Assembly: GCA_023678885.1 (NCBI GenBank)
Contig: CM042955.1
Span: 16,255,835-16,319,834, forward strand
From: Pogostemon cablin
Taxonomy: Eukaryota > Streptophyta > Magnoliopsida > Lamiales > Lamiaceae
Direction of reading: 5' to 3'
DNA length: 64,000 bases
The first letter of the stretch is position 1; each line of letters begins with the position of its first letter. The notes under the pieces are model-generated. The model saw only the letters and a program-made list of their open reading frames with translations, was not told where the DNA came from and searched no databases. Of this stretch, positions 35,215-46,241 are shown in pieces. The translations under genes and the position numbers were made by a program.

Positions 35215-36185
35215 AAAAGTCCCAGAAGAAAGTTTTGAGGCTCCGAGCCTCTCATCTTCTAACTCAACATGACAAGAAGCATCATTGAAAGTTCAATTCT
35301 TTTTATAATGCATCAAGTTGACTTTGAGACGTTTCCAACGATCAGGTAAAGAGCGGAACAGGGCTTAGATTTACTGTTCATCAGAGAGTATATGACCGGC
35401 AGTCTTAAGTTCGATTATCATATTAGACATCTCCCTGAGAATTTGTCTAATGTTATGATCAGGTTTCCTTTTGAAGGTGTCAAACTTAATAGTCTACTGC
35501 CTAAGCCTTATAACCGATGTACCACCATATCTCACGCAGATACACCCAGATATCATGTGCGGTGGGTTGTTGCTCACATTCATGGATCATTGCATCGATT
35601 ACTGAGCTTACAAGAATACCTCGTGCAATGGAATTTTCCTTTTCCATGCCTAGTACGCTTCTTAGTCACGCCTCTCTTGATTTCCAATACCCTCGCCTGG
35701 ATCAGCCATCACTTGATTATATCATCCAATGTATCTTGTTCATACAATACGTACCAAAATTTATGACGCCTTGTGTCATAATTGTCACCAATGAGTTTCT
35801 CATCTTTGTTCAACTCAGCGACAATAGATTTTGAAGCTCATTTCTTTGATAGAGATTAAAGCGATTCAGTATGTTAATTATGTTTTATTAAGCTTTACGT
35901 TAAGCCAAATAGAGACATCTCAATAAATAACACAAGACTTGATCTCGAAAAATAGCTCGGAGACTACTAATCATCAATCTCATCAAGTGTCATAATACTA
36001 GATTCTTATTTCAAAACATAAAACACATTTAAGGTTCAAGTAATTAACAATAATTATGAACTGCCACTAATAAATTGAACTTAAACAACCATCCAGAATA
36101 ACAAAACCACCAAGTTTAACAAGATATGAAAGTAAAATTCTAATGAACTCCCTGAGTTTCCAATTAGAAATACAATGGAAATAAA

Positions 36186-36755
36186 CTAGCGATAAATACT
36201 GATAGTATCTTTCAATTTATCACTAGATTCCTGCCAACGTTCAAAATCGAGTTCTTTAGTCCCCACTCTAAAGACAGCTTGCCCTAAAGGATCCATATGA
36301 GGATTCTTTATCTGACTCTTCTTTCGACCACTTAGTCTTAAAAAATCAGAACGTCGAATCCCTCCCATCCTTAAGCAGGCCGATCTCAGTGCATTTGACC
36401 TATCTTCAGCTATAGAAGCATTGACCAAATCAAACATAATTTGTCGACCATCAGGTTTTACTTCGTAAGTCTCACACTTAGCCCAAAAATCCTTTTGCAG
36501 GTAGGAAGGTAAAGTGTTTGCCCAGTTCTGAAGACTAGTCATTTTAAAATACACATCACTTGGAACCATTTTGCTATAAATCAAGCGCATCATCTGGTTG
36601 TGGAGTTCAAATAAAACCAATGCGTGGTCCCTTATGTTGTGTGTAGGTTTCATTTTATAATTCAAAAATTCATTGAGGACTTCATCTTTAGTCCTAATGT
36701 CTTCCTCTGAAATTGTTCCCCGTCCTGACATGCCTCTGAGAAAATGAGCAACCAA
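36186..36755 (-). CDS. copia 2 gag-like open reading frame
   Basis: A 189-residue open frame in the gag position, between the leader and the zinc-knuckle region. A segment reading VLNEFLNYKMKPTHNIRDHA resembles the UBN2-type gag core, where a helix ending in a KKKP-type turn is followed by a D-H pair. The rest is not recognised. It is the only long intact frame in the element, which stands out against the dead pol. The N-terminus may continue upstream in another frame. Product and function as a capsid protein are inferred from position only. Confidence 0.45.
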   Translation of the reverse strand: MVAHFLRGMSGRGTISEEDIRTKDEVLNEFLNYKMKPTHNIRDHALVLFELHNQMMRLIYSKMVPSDVYFKMTSLQNWANTLPSYLQKDFWAKCETYEVKPDGRQIMFDLVNASIAEDRSNALRSACLRMGGIRRSDFLRLSGRKKSQIKNPHMDPLGQAVFRVGTKELDFERWQESSDKLKDTISIYR

Positions 36756-37059
36756 TAAACAAACATACCAGTATTAGTCAAACTATATCACATGAATTTC
36801 CTCTCCATTTAATGCATATGGAAACAACTTTCCAAGATGCAACAGGCACATTCACAAGTGAATCAGTTCAACTAACTTTGGTCTCACTTTCATAGGCTAC
36901 AGGAGTTTTGAACAATTATAATAACACTTAACACCATGAATTTAGAATTAAATGACATATTAAAGTGCATTATTACCAAATTTTGCAACCAAATAGCCAA
37001 CACATAAGCTCGTATTCAACAAATATGTCATCAAATGAAGTAAAATCACATATACACAC

Positions 37060-37520
37060 TAAAAGATGACGTCGAACGCGCTCGAAAACATCACCATTGG
37101 ACTCCACGCATCGAAACATGCCGGAATAGGTCGGAAAGTCGTCGAAAAACAGCTCCACGCGCCGGCACGCGCCAGAACGCGCCGCTGTTGGACTCACACG
37201 CGCTTGCACGCGCCACCACGCCACTGGACGCGCCCACACGCGCCGGATGGCTGCAGGTTTCCTTTTGGCGCGTGTTACACACGCGCCACCGTCAGTTCAG
37301 CCGGTAACCGGCGCGTGGATCCCACGCGCCATCACCGGGTTGGATGTACCGGCGCGTGTGTCTCACGCGCGGTCGCCTGTCGGTGCGTGTAAATAACGCG
37401 CCACTGCCTGCTGCGGTCCCCGGCTCTCTCTGACCCGGTCCGGTTTGTCTTTCGGTCCGGTCTGGTCCTCGTCGGTTCGGGGCTGATCTGGCTCGGTTTG
37501 ACTGGTTTGAGCCGGTCAAC
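37060..37520. repeat. GC-rich GGCGCGT-repeat block in copia 2 leader
   Basis: An island of much higher GC than the rest of the element. It contains more than fifteen GCGCG/ACGCGCC motifs at irregular spacing, in the untranslated leader between the 5' LTR and gag. The frames crossing it in all directions appear to be products of base composition. It could fold strongly in RNA and could carry packaging or translation signals, but that is speculation. Confidence 0.7.
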
Positions 37521-37981
37521 CTTCAAGTTTTATTTAATTGCGAAATGGTCCCTGACCTTTATCGAATTCTCAAAAACCAGACCCCAAACTTTCTGAAACT
37601 TTGCAGATTAGGCCCAATCACGAAAATAACTTCAAAAAGTCATATCTTGAGTTTTAGAAGGCCAAAAAATCCACAAAAAATACTGGCGGACTCCTCTCGA
37701 CGAGACCTATCGAGTGGTATAACCAAAACATGCTTTCGTTGCACGAAAAATTTGACGAAAATTAACACCTCAAGCATACATGGTGAATAACAACGTCATA
37801 TACTCATAGCCACTGGATAAAACATAATCTGCCTCATACTCACATAAATAACTCATCAATGTCACACAATTCACCAATCATATAACATCAAACAAAATTC
37901 ATGTGAGAATGTTTAAATTATAAAAGCAGAATACTAAACCATGAAATTCCAGAGAATAAAAAAAAAGGAGTACCAACCATT

Positions 37982-37994
37982 GGCTCTGATACCA
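37982..37994 (-). promoter_or_regulatory. copia 2 primer-binding site
   Basis: The minus strand reads TGGTATCAGAGCC, complementary to the 3' end of initiator tRNA-Met. It lies one base inside the 5' LTR. This is the classic plant copia primer site. Confidence 0.92.
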
Positions 37995-37995
37995 A

Positions 37996-38430
37996 TGTTG
38001 GAAAACTCATGTTCATTAAACACTAACCCTATTCATGCATAGGGAGAAAACTTACCTTTCTCCGTAGTGTTAAGTTGCAGCGGAAGAAAGAACGTACGAT
38101 GAACCGATTGGTACTCACATGGTAAACTGTGATCTCTGGATCAATTCTTCAACACTGGGTTGAGAGAATGTATTTTCCACGAATGTGTATTAATATGGAC
38201 GATGAATAATGAAGAAGAAAACAAAGAGAGAGCGTTTCCTCAGAACTGTTCTTCGTTTCACCCGCACTGAGACTCTCCTACCAGTTTCCTTTTATCCAAA
38301 ACAATAAGAAGGAAACGGAGTGGAAACCGCAGGAGTTACGAGACTCCAACTCCCTTCATGCATGCAGAGTGCCACATATTTTCATATGTGGATAATAATA
38401 TAAATAAATAATATTTAATTATTATTTACA
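37996..38430 (-). mobile_element. copia element 2, 5' LTR
   Basis: 435 bp, from TGTTGGAAAACTCATG to TTATTATTTACA on the plus strand. It is the promoter-side LTR for the minus-strand element. Its outer edge lies about 185 bp before the ATG of the RING-H2 gene at 38616, separated by the CAGGA duplication. Confidence 0.95.
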
Positions 38431-38499
38431 CAGGACTACCCAATGCGGTAACCCTGATCATGGATCATTAGAGAACAACAAACCCATGCAACAAGCCAT

Positions 38500-38561
38500 C
38501 TCTTTCTCTTTCTCTTTCTCTTTCTCTTTCTCTTTCTCCTTCTCCTTCTCCTTCTCCTTCT
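38500..38561. repeat. CT-rich microsatellite in RING gene promoter
   Basis: Runs of CTTTCT hexamers followed by CTTCTC hexamers, just before a TATA-like ATATAAAA at 38564-38571. Pyrimidine-rich tracts like this are common in plant core promoters and 5' leaders. Confidence 0.85.
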
Positions 38562-38615
38562 CCATATAAAAACCTCTATACCCTCTTCTCCCTTAATTCC
38601 CTCTTCACCTCAATC

Positions 38616-39249
38616 ATGCCCATCACCCTCCGCCGAACCAGAACCCACCACTACTTCTGGTGCCGCCGCTGCCAACGCTCCATCAGAACCACCACCTCCA
38701 ACCCCGCCCACATCCTCTGCCCCCGCTGCTTCGCCCAAATCACGCTCGACCTCGACCCTCTCCTCCAACCGGCAGCGAGTGTTGGCCCACATCCTTGACC
38801 CACCCGCCGGGCCCGGATACTGCTTCAATTCATAGGCCCGGACGTCCCCTAACGAGAGGCCCGGCCCGCCACCAGCGCCGGAATGGGCTATCGAGGAGCT
38901 GCCGGTGGTGGAGGTGAAGAGAGAGGGGCTGTGCCCAGTGTGCAAGAATGAATTCGAGGTCGGGGTGGAAGTGAGGGAGCTGCCGTGCAAGCATTTGTAC
39001 CACTCGGATTGCATCGTGCCGTGGCTGCACATGCACAACACCTGTCCGGTCTGTAGGTACGAGGTGGGAGGGGTGTCCGAACACGACCATGGTTACGTGG
39101 AGGTGGACCCACCTCTTGTCGTTCAGGCCTGTCGCTCTGGTTTTAAACTGGGCACAACTCTCTCTTCAATTTCTTCATCATACGCTTCATTTCTCCTCAA
39201 GGTAAACCTTACTAAACCAGCTACTAGTTTATATATGATCAATAAATAG
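38616..39249 (+). pseudogene. RING-H2 E3 ubiquitin ligase, interrupted
   Basis: Starts MPITLRRTRTHHYFWC with a zinc-ribbon Cys pattern (FWCRRC ... ILCPRC) as in the RHC1A/RDUF group. This frame ends at TGA, 38796-38798. The rest is in the next frame: RVLAHILDPPAGPG from 38776, then an in-frame TAG at 38833. After it come EWAIEELPVVEVKREG and a full RING-H2 (CPVCKNEF ... LPCKHLYHSDC ... NTCPVC), ending with a tail to 39249. So at least one frame change (38740-38775) and one stop separate the zinc ribbon from an intact-looking RING. Intact relatives are cytosolic ubiquitin ligases in stress and ABA signalling. No intron with good splice sites rescues it, so it is probably a pseudogene. Confidence 0.75.
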
Positions 39250-39521
39250 CATCACAACTCTGTATATAAATAATTACTCCATCAAAATATTACCTAAGAA
39301 AATCAACATATAAAGACATAAATTGACGTTCAATGGTTTATGTGAAACAGTATCTTATAGTTGTCATAATCATAAATAAAAATCATAGAACCTAAATAGT
39401 GTTCAAATTAATCTTACAAAAGTATAATATTACTATTTTAGTTTCACCTCGTTTTTTAAGATTAATACGATATTCAATTTTTTATTATTAGTAAAATTAA
39501 AAAAAAAAGACAAATTCTCCT
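39250..39521. other. intergenic, AT-rich
   Basis: 3' flank of the RING gene. Nothing recognisable was seen. Confidence 0.45.
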
Positions 39522-40017
39522 GTGAGACGTTACTTACATGAGATATTTTGTGAGACGTGTTAAAGTATGTCTATAATTTAGATAAAATGTGTTTAGTGGT
39601 TGTTAAAGTATGTTTTTTAAAATATGCTACTCCCTCCGTCCCGGAGAAATTGACGCTTTTTTTTTGGGCACGGAGATTAAGGAGTATAATAATTTAATGT
39701 AAAGTGAAGTGAGAAAAATAATATTTAATGTGTAGTGGGTAGTTGTATTAGTGGTGAGTGTGATGTGTGTGTGGGCCCATGTAAATAAATAAATTATTTT
39801 TGGGTGGGTCCCATGTTCTTAAAAAGGAAATATGTCAATTTCTATGGGACAACCCAAAAAGGAAAGTGTGTCAATTTCTTTGGGACGGAGGGAGTACATT
39901 ATGAAGTATGATTTTAGCGTGTTATAATATAATTTATTATTGACATACTTCAACTATAAATTAGCATACTTTATCTATACAATAAGCATACTATAGTGAT
40001 AGGTCTTTCCGTCTCAT
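39522..40017. mobile_element. MITE (GTGAGAC family) interrupted by a Stowaway
   Basis: Begins TGTGAGACGTTACTTACATG and ends CCGTCTCATAAATAAC. The interior has the same TTAAAGTATG / CATACTT motifs as the element at 6744-6999. A Stowaway at 39630-39894 splits it, and removing that insert restores a unit of similar length to the other copy. Confidence 0.6.
39630..39894. mobile_element. Stowaway MITE, nested
   Basis: 265 bp with perfect ends CTCCCTCCGTCCC and GGGACGGAGGGAG, flanked by the TA target duplication at 39628-39629 and 39895-39896. These are the standard ends of plant Tc1/mariner-derived Stowaway MITEs. It shares interior sequence with the copy at 51501-51754. Confidence 0.93.
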
Positions 40018-40478
40018 AAATAACCCGTTGGGAGTTAAAAAAAAGGTTCTTATAATTTTACTACTGCTATATTAATTTTGTTAAATAGACTGGTCCAAAG
40101 ATACTCATCGTAACGAACTCCCATCTAAATGACTTGGGCAAAAAGATGTCATGTTTTAAATAAGCTAAAAAAGACATGAGCTCAAGCTTATTATTTGAGG
40201 ATTAAATGAGTCAATAATCTTTTTGCCACTGACTTTTTAACATGAATATGATTATGATCACAGGTAGCTCATAGAGGCGATATTGACCTAGTAAATTTCC
40301 AATTAAAAAGGTAAATTAATTTGTGCAGTATTAATAATATTAATTAGCATTGATGGTGTGAGGCACTAACAAGGAAAAGATCAATATAGCAGATGGCAGG
40401 TATGCTGCATCATGATATAATTTATTTACTACATAGCATCCATATATCTAAGGCTAATTAATTTATATGAATCACTCA

Positions 40479-41110
40479 GGGGTGTTTGGTTGTTGACTTT
40501 TGGGTTGGAGAGTTAGAATGAAATGTAAATTTTGTGTTTGGTATAGAGGGTGGAATGAAGCACCTTGTATGTTCTATTACATTTGGTGTTACGTCTCCTG
40601 TTACACACGTTAGATGAGTGACACGTATGCGATGAAAAAAATCTCAACTATTGCTCCTAGGGTTTAATCTTTCCTTTTAGGGTATATGTTTTATTATATC
40701 ATATGTGTCAATCATCCAACGGTACACAACAAAAGATGTAACACCAAATGTAACAGAAGAACCCAACCGTGAAGTGAAGTGAAACACAACCTTTTGGATA
40801 ATCTTTTCCACCCCTAAGTGAGAATTATGGGTTACACACCTTATCAAACACATATCTTTTCAACACTCTGTGTCATTTTGAACAATTAACATTTTGTATT
40901 TCATATCGTTGAATTGATAACACTTGGCAGAGAAAATACAATTATACTCTAAATCATAGATATAAGGATTAGATCATTTCCTTCCCTTTAAATACGAATC
41001 ATATAATTAGTACAACATGCCGAAATAATACACAAAATGATACGAATGTCGTGCTCCTTTTCCACTCCCATTCCAACTTGATCAATTCCCCACAGCATAC
41101 CAAACACCCC
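40479..41110. mobile_element. TIR MITE with GGGGTGTTTGG ends
   Basis: 632 bp starting GGGGTGTTTGGTTG and ending ATACCAAACACCCC. The flanks share CTCA on both sides (…CACTCA before, CTCAAC after), compatible with a short target duplication. The interior is non-coding. Such ends are common in Tourist/PIF-type or related plant MITEs, but the superfamily is not certain. Confidence 0.6.
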
Positions 41111-41926
41111 CTCAACTATTTGTATTTAAGAAGATATGTTATTTTACATACAGCTTTTGCAGTTGAGATGCAACTTGAAAACCGACACAATGTGTCTTGA
41201 AGGATGTATATAGAGCTTCTAACACAGTACTCATGGAATGTGTACAAAGACGACATCGTTTGGAATTGAAGATTCTTTTAGAGAGATCATTTCGCCTGCT
41301 TAAATTGTCAAACTGTATATATAATCAATTTCTAATGAAATTCTAATTAATATTTGATTTATTCCATTTAAATTTATGTGTGTAAATATTTACATTGTAT
41401 GTTCACTGTAAGTTTTTTGTGGAAAGATAATATTTATTCTAAATAAAAAGAAATTTAAATGAATTTTTTATCTTCTTCAAATGATCCTCCCCTTCATGAA
41501 TTTATTTATTTATATGCAGGCTCCTTATCCTTTTTAAAATATTCATGTCTTTTCATTAATAAAAAAAATAAAATCAAAATTAAAATTTTAAAAATGCTCC
41601 TAGAAAGTCAAAATATTCAAGTATTTAATTTGTGATAGGAGTATTATATATTACAGTATTACAAAATCAATCATCAATTTAAATTAAATTATAGGGAAAA
41701 TTATAAAATTATAACTAAAATCTACATACTATCCATTAAAATATTATGAGAATATAAAAAAAATGTAACTTTTAAGGAAATTTTCATTTTGAAAAAATAC
41801 TATACTACAGTATAATTTTTTCAATAATTTTTTTTTTTTAATTTTGAACATAATTATTCTTAGTCTGCAACTCCAACTATGAATCTTCGTACATAAATTT
41901 CATCTACGAATATGTTTGCAATATCA
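41111..41926. other. intergenic, AT-rich
   Basis: No gene or element ends were seen. Confidence 0.45.

Positions 41927-42013
<87 letters not shown>
41927..42013. repeat. (AAAT)n microsatellite, ~21 units
   Basis: An uninterrupted run of about 85 bases of the AAAT tetranucleotide. The open frames across it (LFIY repeats) are artefacts. A shorter relative lies at about 55257-55289. Confidence 0.97.
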
Positions 42014-42515
42014 GGTTTCCTACACTTCCTGCTATTAGGTCTGTAACCCAGCACGTAATTTTTTCATGCTAAAAAAAATGGATGTCGGATAACACTTCTT
42101 AAAATCAGTTGACACCATTCACAAATTCTTCAATATTATCTCTCTTAATTAAAATAATAATACTAATAATAAATTTAAATTTTAAAAAAAAAAACAAAAA
42201 AAAAAACGCCCATCTCAATTCCAGACGCCTCAACCAACCATGGGGGCAATAGTAGCTAATCTCGTTTTTTACTCTATTGCCCTTCATTCTATGAAAGGAA
42301 GAAGTTGTTGTTGGGCACTTGGGCTGCTGAGTTTGAATTTAGAAGGAAAAATCATCACCATTCATGTTAACTGGTGATTAATTTACATGAGAGAAATGAG
42401 GTGGATCATTTTAGGCAATCTTCAATGCTCATGATATTAACTGGTGATTGGTGATTGTTGGCCGTAAAACAGTGTGTGGATTGAAGAGTGAGTATTTGCA
42501 TATCAAATTGGAGTA
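42014..42515. other. promoter side of the rhomboid gene
   Basis: Upstream sequence of the rhomboid gene, with an A-rich run at about 42181-42206. No TATA box could be assigned confidently. Confidence 0.45.
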
Positions 42516-45500
42516 ATGGTCATGGGATCACACCCAATGTCTTCCAACTCCAACTATCATTCAATCCTCATGTTTGGAGTTGTGCCCACAACCACTACCG
42601 CAGCCGCCGTCGCTCTCCACTCTTTTCGCCGCCGCTCCTCCCTGAAGGTACACTCAAAGCTCCTAATCTGTAACAGAGTTTGGTGCGAGTTGCAGTTGTA
42701 GTTTTTAGTTCCTTTTGACTTTTGTGTAATTCGTGAGAGAGATATTCATGAACTTGGTGCGATTCCTTGAATTTCAAATTGTGAGATTCGCTTGAAAAAC
42801 TAACTGATAGGGCAAATACAATCGAATTAGGGCGGTCGTTGTTTCATAAGGAAATTTAGTTAGGGCTATGCTTGCCTCTCGGTTCTAGATGCTCTTGCAT
42901 ATATCCATGATTTCGTAGATGAACAAAATCCCATCCCATGATGGAATGCTAATTTATATGCTTCTGGTATAATAAGCTCTAGTAAGGTTTTGAATTAGTT
43001 TATTATGTTGACATTAAATCAATTAACTTATAGTTGGATAACTTAGATTGCTTCATGGAATTTACCTGATTGATTCATTGTTGACCAAGAAGAGCTCATG
43101 CCCCAACTTGATGAGGGAACTGATCACAGAAGCTAATCATTGGAGAGTATATCCGATGGTCAAGATATCTAAGTTGGTTAAGATTTTGTTTAAAAATTTG
43201 ATCAAGATTTGAGAGGAGATTATATTTGTTCCTACAAATCAAATCTCTAGCCCTTGGATAAGATTACTTCTAGCTTATTTATATCCCAGTTGATGATCGA
43301 TATATTCAGCTCTCCTACGTTAGTTTTTCAGAATTTATTAGAGAGTTTATAATACTGAAGAATCTTCTCTACCTTACATGTTTTTTGTACAGAGTTTTTC
43401 TCTTCTTGGTGATATGCCTCATTTGAAGGATTTGTGTCATGAAAGGGCCCTTCAATTTACAGGTTTTAGTTGTTTTCAATGGTCATTCAATGCTTTCTCT
43501 GCTCCATTGATGAGCTTAAGTTTCTTCCATGGAGATGAAAGTACAAGTGGTCCCAAAGACTCTAGGAAGCCGCAGTCAGAGCCATCTGGGAGAAACTTAT
43601 ATGATGGGAGACAATGGACCAACATCCTTCTTGCTGCTAATGTCTTGTAAGTATAACCTGATTCACTAACTGAGCTAGGGGTGATATTAATATATGACTA
43701 CTGAGTCGCCTGTGTTTTTTATGCTAGACCTGGTGAAAAACCAACACATTATTTATCCACTATTTATGTGCAATTCAATTCTCAATCACAATTCGTACAC
43801 AGCTGCCCACACCAGCATGTTTTTTTTTAACTCTATAGTGGATTACCTTTTAGGTGTTTATACCGACCCCAAGTTCATCAGATAAGCACTAAAAGAGTGT
43901 GTACAGTTGAAGAGCTACATAATCACTCTCCTATAGTGTCTGATTTTTTGAGTTTACACGGGGGCAATAAATGCCTTTTCTGAATTTATATACAGAGTTT
44001 ATGGGGCTCAATTCATATCCGATGGCAAGCTCTTGTATTGGGGGGCAAAGGTTAGACTTTAATGCTTCCTCTTAAGTGCTAGATGCATACATATTCAGGA
44101 ATTATATGTTAAGACTTGTTTCTATTTCTATATTTGCAGATTAATAGCCTCATTAATCAAGGGCAGTTGTGGAGGCTAGCTACATCTTCCTTTCTACATG
44201 CAAATATTGGGCATCTGCTGGTTTAATATGAATATAATTAATTGATAAGGGCTTATTCTTAGGTCTGCATTTTACATGTTAATTAAAAGAGTTATGGTTT
44301 TTTTCCAGGTCAATTGCTATTCTCTTAACTCAGTTGGTCCCACTGTTGAGAATATATGCGGTCCTAAAAGATATTTAACAATATACATCAGCTCTGCAGT
44401 TGCAAGTAACGACTAGTGACACTACAATTGATTATTGCCATATAATCTAAAAGTTCCATTTGTTTTAATTATCAACCCCTATGGCTTGTATCAGGTTCAG
44501 CCATGAGTTATTGGTTCAATAAAGCACCAGCTGTAGGTGCATCGGGAGCTATATTTGGATTGGTAAATTTGTGACCATAAAGATGCAGCATTTATTCAAC
44601 TTCGTAATTTAATGATGAACTTATTCATACATCATTTACGTTAGCTTTATTTTAAGAACCAAGGCAAAATTTGGGGTGACAAGCCAAATATTTATTTTTG
44701 CAGCAGTCTCTTTAATTTGTTTATTTGGCATGATTAGGTTGGATCATTTGCTGTGTTTGTCCTGAGGCACAGGGGCATGGTCAAAGGAACTGAGGGTGAT
44801 CTCAAACACATTGCACAAGTGATTGCTTTAAACATGGTATGTCTCATTATAACACTAAAATAAAATTTTTTAAAAAATCAGTGTGTTAAATCTTCACTAA
44901 TCTGGTTCAAAACCATACACCTGAGATCATACTTAATATCCAACTTTCTGCTACAGCAGCATACGCCGTCGGTCCTCTTTACATAGAACAATATTTTGAA
45001 ACCTAACCCATGAGATCAGACTTACAGCAGTGAACACCTCCATATGAAGAACTAGGCACTGCATGAATTCTTAAGCACTGATCTGGCTTTTTAAGAGTGA
45101 ACCCACACTGCATCTATCTATGACAGAAGTTATGCTGAAATTTCATTCTTTGTTTCTATAACCTACCTAATGAAAATGAGCATTTCTCATGCAGACAATT
45201 GGATTGCTATCTCAAGGCATCGACAACTGGGGACACGTAAGTTTGTTAACACTCAAGAGTCAAGACATATCTGCATGAGATTTCAAAGTTGGTCAATGAG
45301 AAACCCTTTTTTGTGTTGGACGTGTTATATTTCTTTATAATGTTATCCTTAATTACATATTGCCGAGTATTAAACAATGGTTACTCTCGATTATGGCAAG
45401 ACGTTTAGCTTACAGTGATCATAGAAAGGTCTGTAGGTCAGTCATTGTCTGAATGCAAAATATTTCAGGTTGGAGGTTTGATAGGTGGAGCAGCAGGTTC

Positions 45501-45594
45501 ATGGCTTCTTGGTCCTGCATGGGCTCGTGATGGCAGAAATTCTTTTGTTGACAGGGCCCCAATATTCTCTCTCCTAAGGAGACTGCCCAAGTAA
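42516..45594 (+). CDS. RBL10: plastid rhomboid-like intramembrane serine protease
   Basis: Nine exons with matching phases: 42516-42647, 43393-43646, 43996-44050, 44140-44220, 44309-44405, 44495-44562, 44738-44836, 45195-45236 and 45469-45594. They encode 317 residues; a second in-frame ATG is at 42522. The first ~45 residues are Ser/Arg-rich, like a transit peptide. Rhomboid landmarks follow in order: GQLWRLATSSFLHANIGHLL, VNCYSLNSVGP, the catalytic serine in GASGAIFGL (Ser223), and the catalytic histidine in NWGHVGG (His276). Both catalytic residues are present, so it should be active. Arabidopsis RBL10 lies in the plastid envelope and influences plastid lipid and jasmonate metabolism. The WGAKINSLI...GQLWRLAT wording fits RBL10, not RBL11. 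It is shorter at the N-terminus than I recall for Arabidopsis RBL10. Confidence 0.9.
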
Positions 45595-46241
45595 AAGCCT
45601 AAAAGAGAAACTATTCTTGAACCATAGTAGTGCTGATTATTTATGATTGTTTAACTGGAATTTCGTGAAGAATTCTATTTGCAACCATTGTTGCATTTCA
45701 AAGTTCATTTCCTTATGAAATTGTTATAATTTGATCAGACTTGAGTGTTGACTTAATTTATTTTTTTTAATGATGATATAATGATGTTCAAGAAAAGTCA
45801 CGTTTTGATAAATCCGAATCTACCATCAATGCAACAGTTCTTTTGGAACTTTGGAAGAAATATATTGGGTCATCAAGGCTTGGGGTGCGACATTTGAAGA
45901 TAAATATTTCCTTTACTTGAAATACAAAAATATACCTAATCTGTATTATTAACATCAGTAACTCACTATATTCTACTTGCAAGTTCCAGAAAGAACCCGT
46001 ACACTTACAGCTTGTTCTTTCGGGAACCTGCAACGCTGCGAGCCACCGACTCTTTTTGATGGTATAATGTTAAGTTGGGGAGTCATTCCTTTGGAAAATA
46101 ACATCCCATAAGATCAAGTGTCAATACTAATGCCTGATTTCCACCTTGCATTCCTCGTGTTCTTATCATCCCCTTTTGCTTCTCTCCAGCAAAACTGTAC
46201 GTAGACATATCAACTAATCCAGATTAGTAATCAAGGCCTCG
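45595..46241. other. convergent 3' flanks of rhomboid and DUF7036 genes
   Basis: About 650 bp separates the stop codons of the two convergent genes. It would hold both 3' untranslated regions. No other gene was seen. Confidence 0.5.

Larger units (their letters stand above)
30506..38430 (-). mobile_element. copia LTR retrotransposon 2, full length, young, coding-defective
   Basis: A 7.9 kb minus-oriented element with two 435 bp LTRs differing at about three sites. It is flanked by a perfect 5 bp target duplication, CAGGA (30501-30505 and 38431-38435). A tRNA-iMet primer site (TGGTATCAGAGCC on the minus strand) lies at 37982-37994, one base inside the 5' LTR. Gag precedes a decayed pol, ordered as in Ty1/copia. 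Near-identical LTRs with a broken pol point to recent mobilisation by enzymes supplied from another copy. Confidence 0.93.

Noticed and set aside
34991..35216. Plus-strand Phe/Leu-rich frames
   Set aside because: They are antisense to the Lys/Arg-rich gag-knuckle region of copia 2.
37066..37526. Several Arg-rich open frames in copia 2
   Set aside because: They come from the GCGCG-rich leader block and have no domain; they occur in every frame.
38610..39112. Minus-strand frames opposite the RING gene
   Set aside because: They are antisense shadows; the plus strand carries the recognisable zinc ribbon and RING-H2.
41860..42054. Open frame with LFIY repeats
   Set aside because: It is the translation of the AAAT microsatellite.
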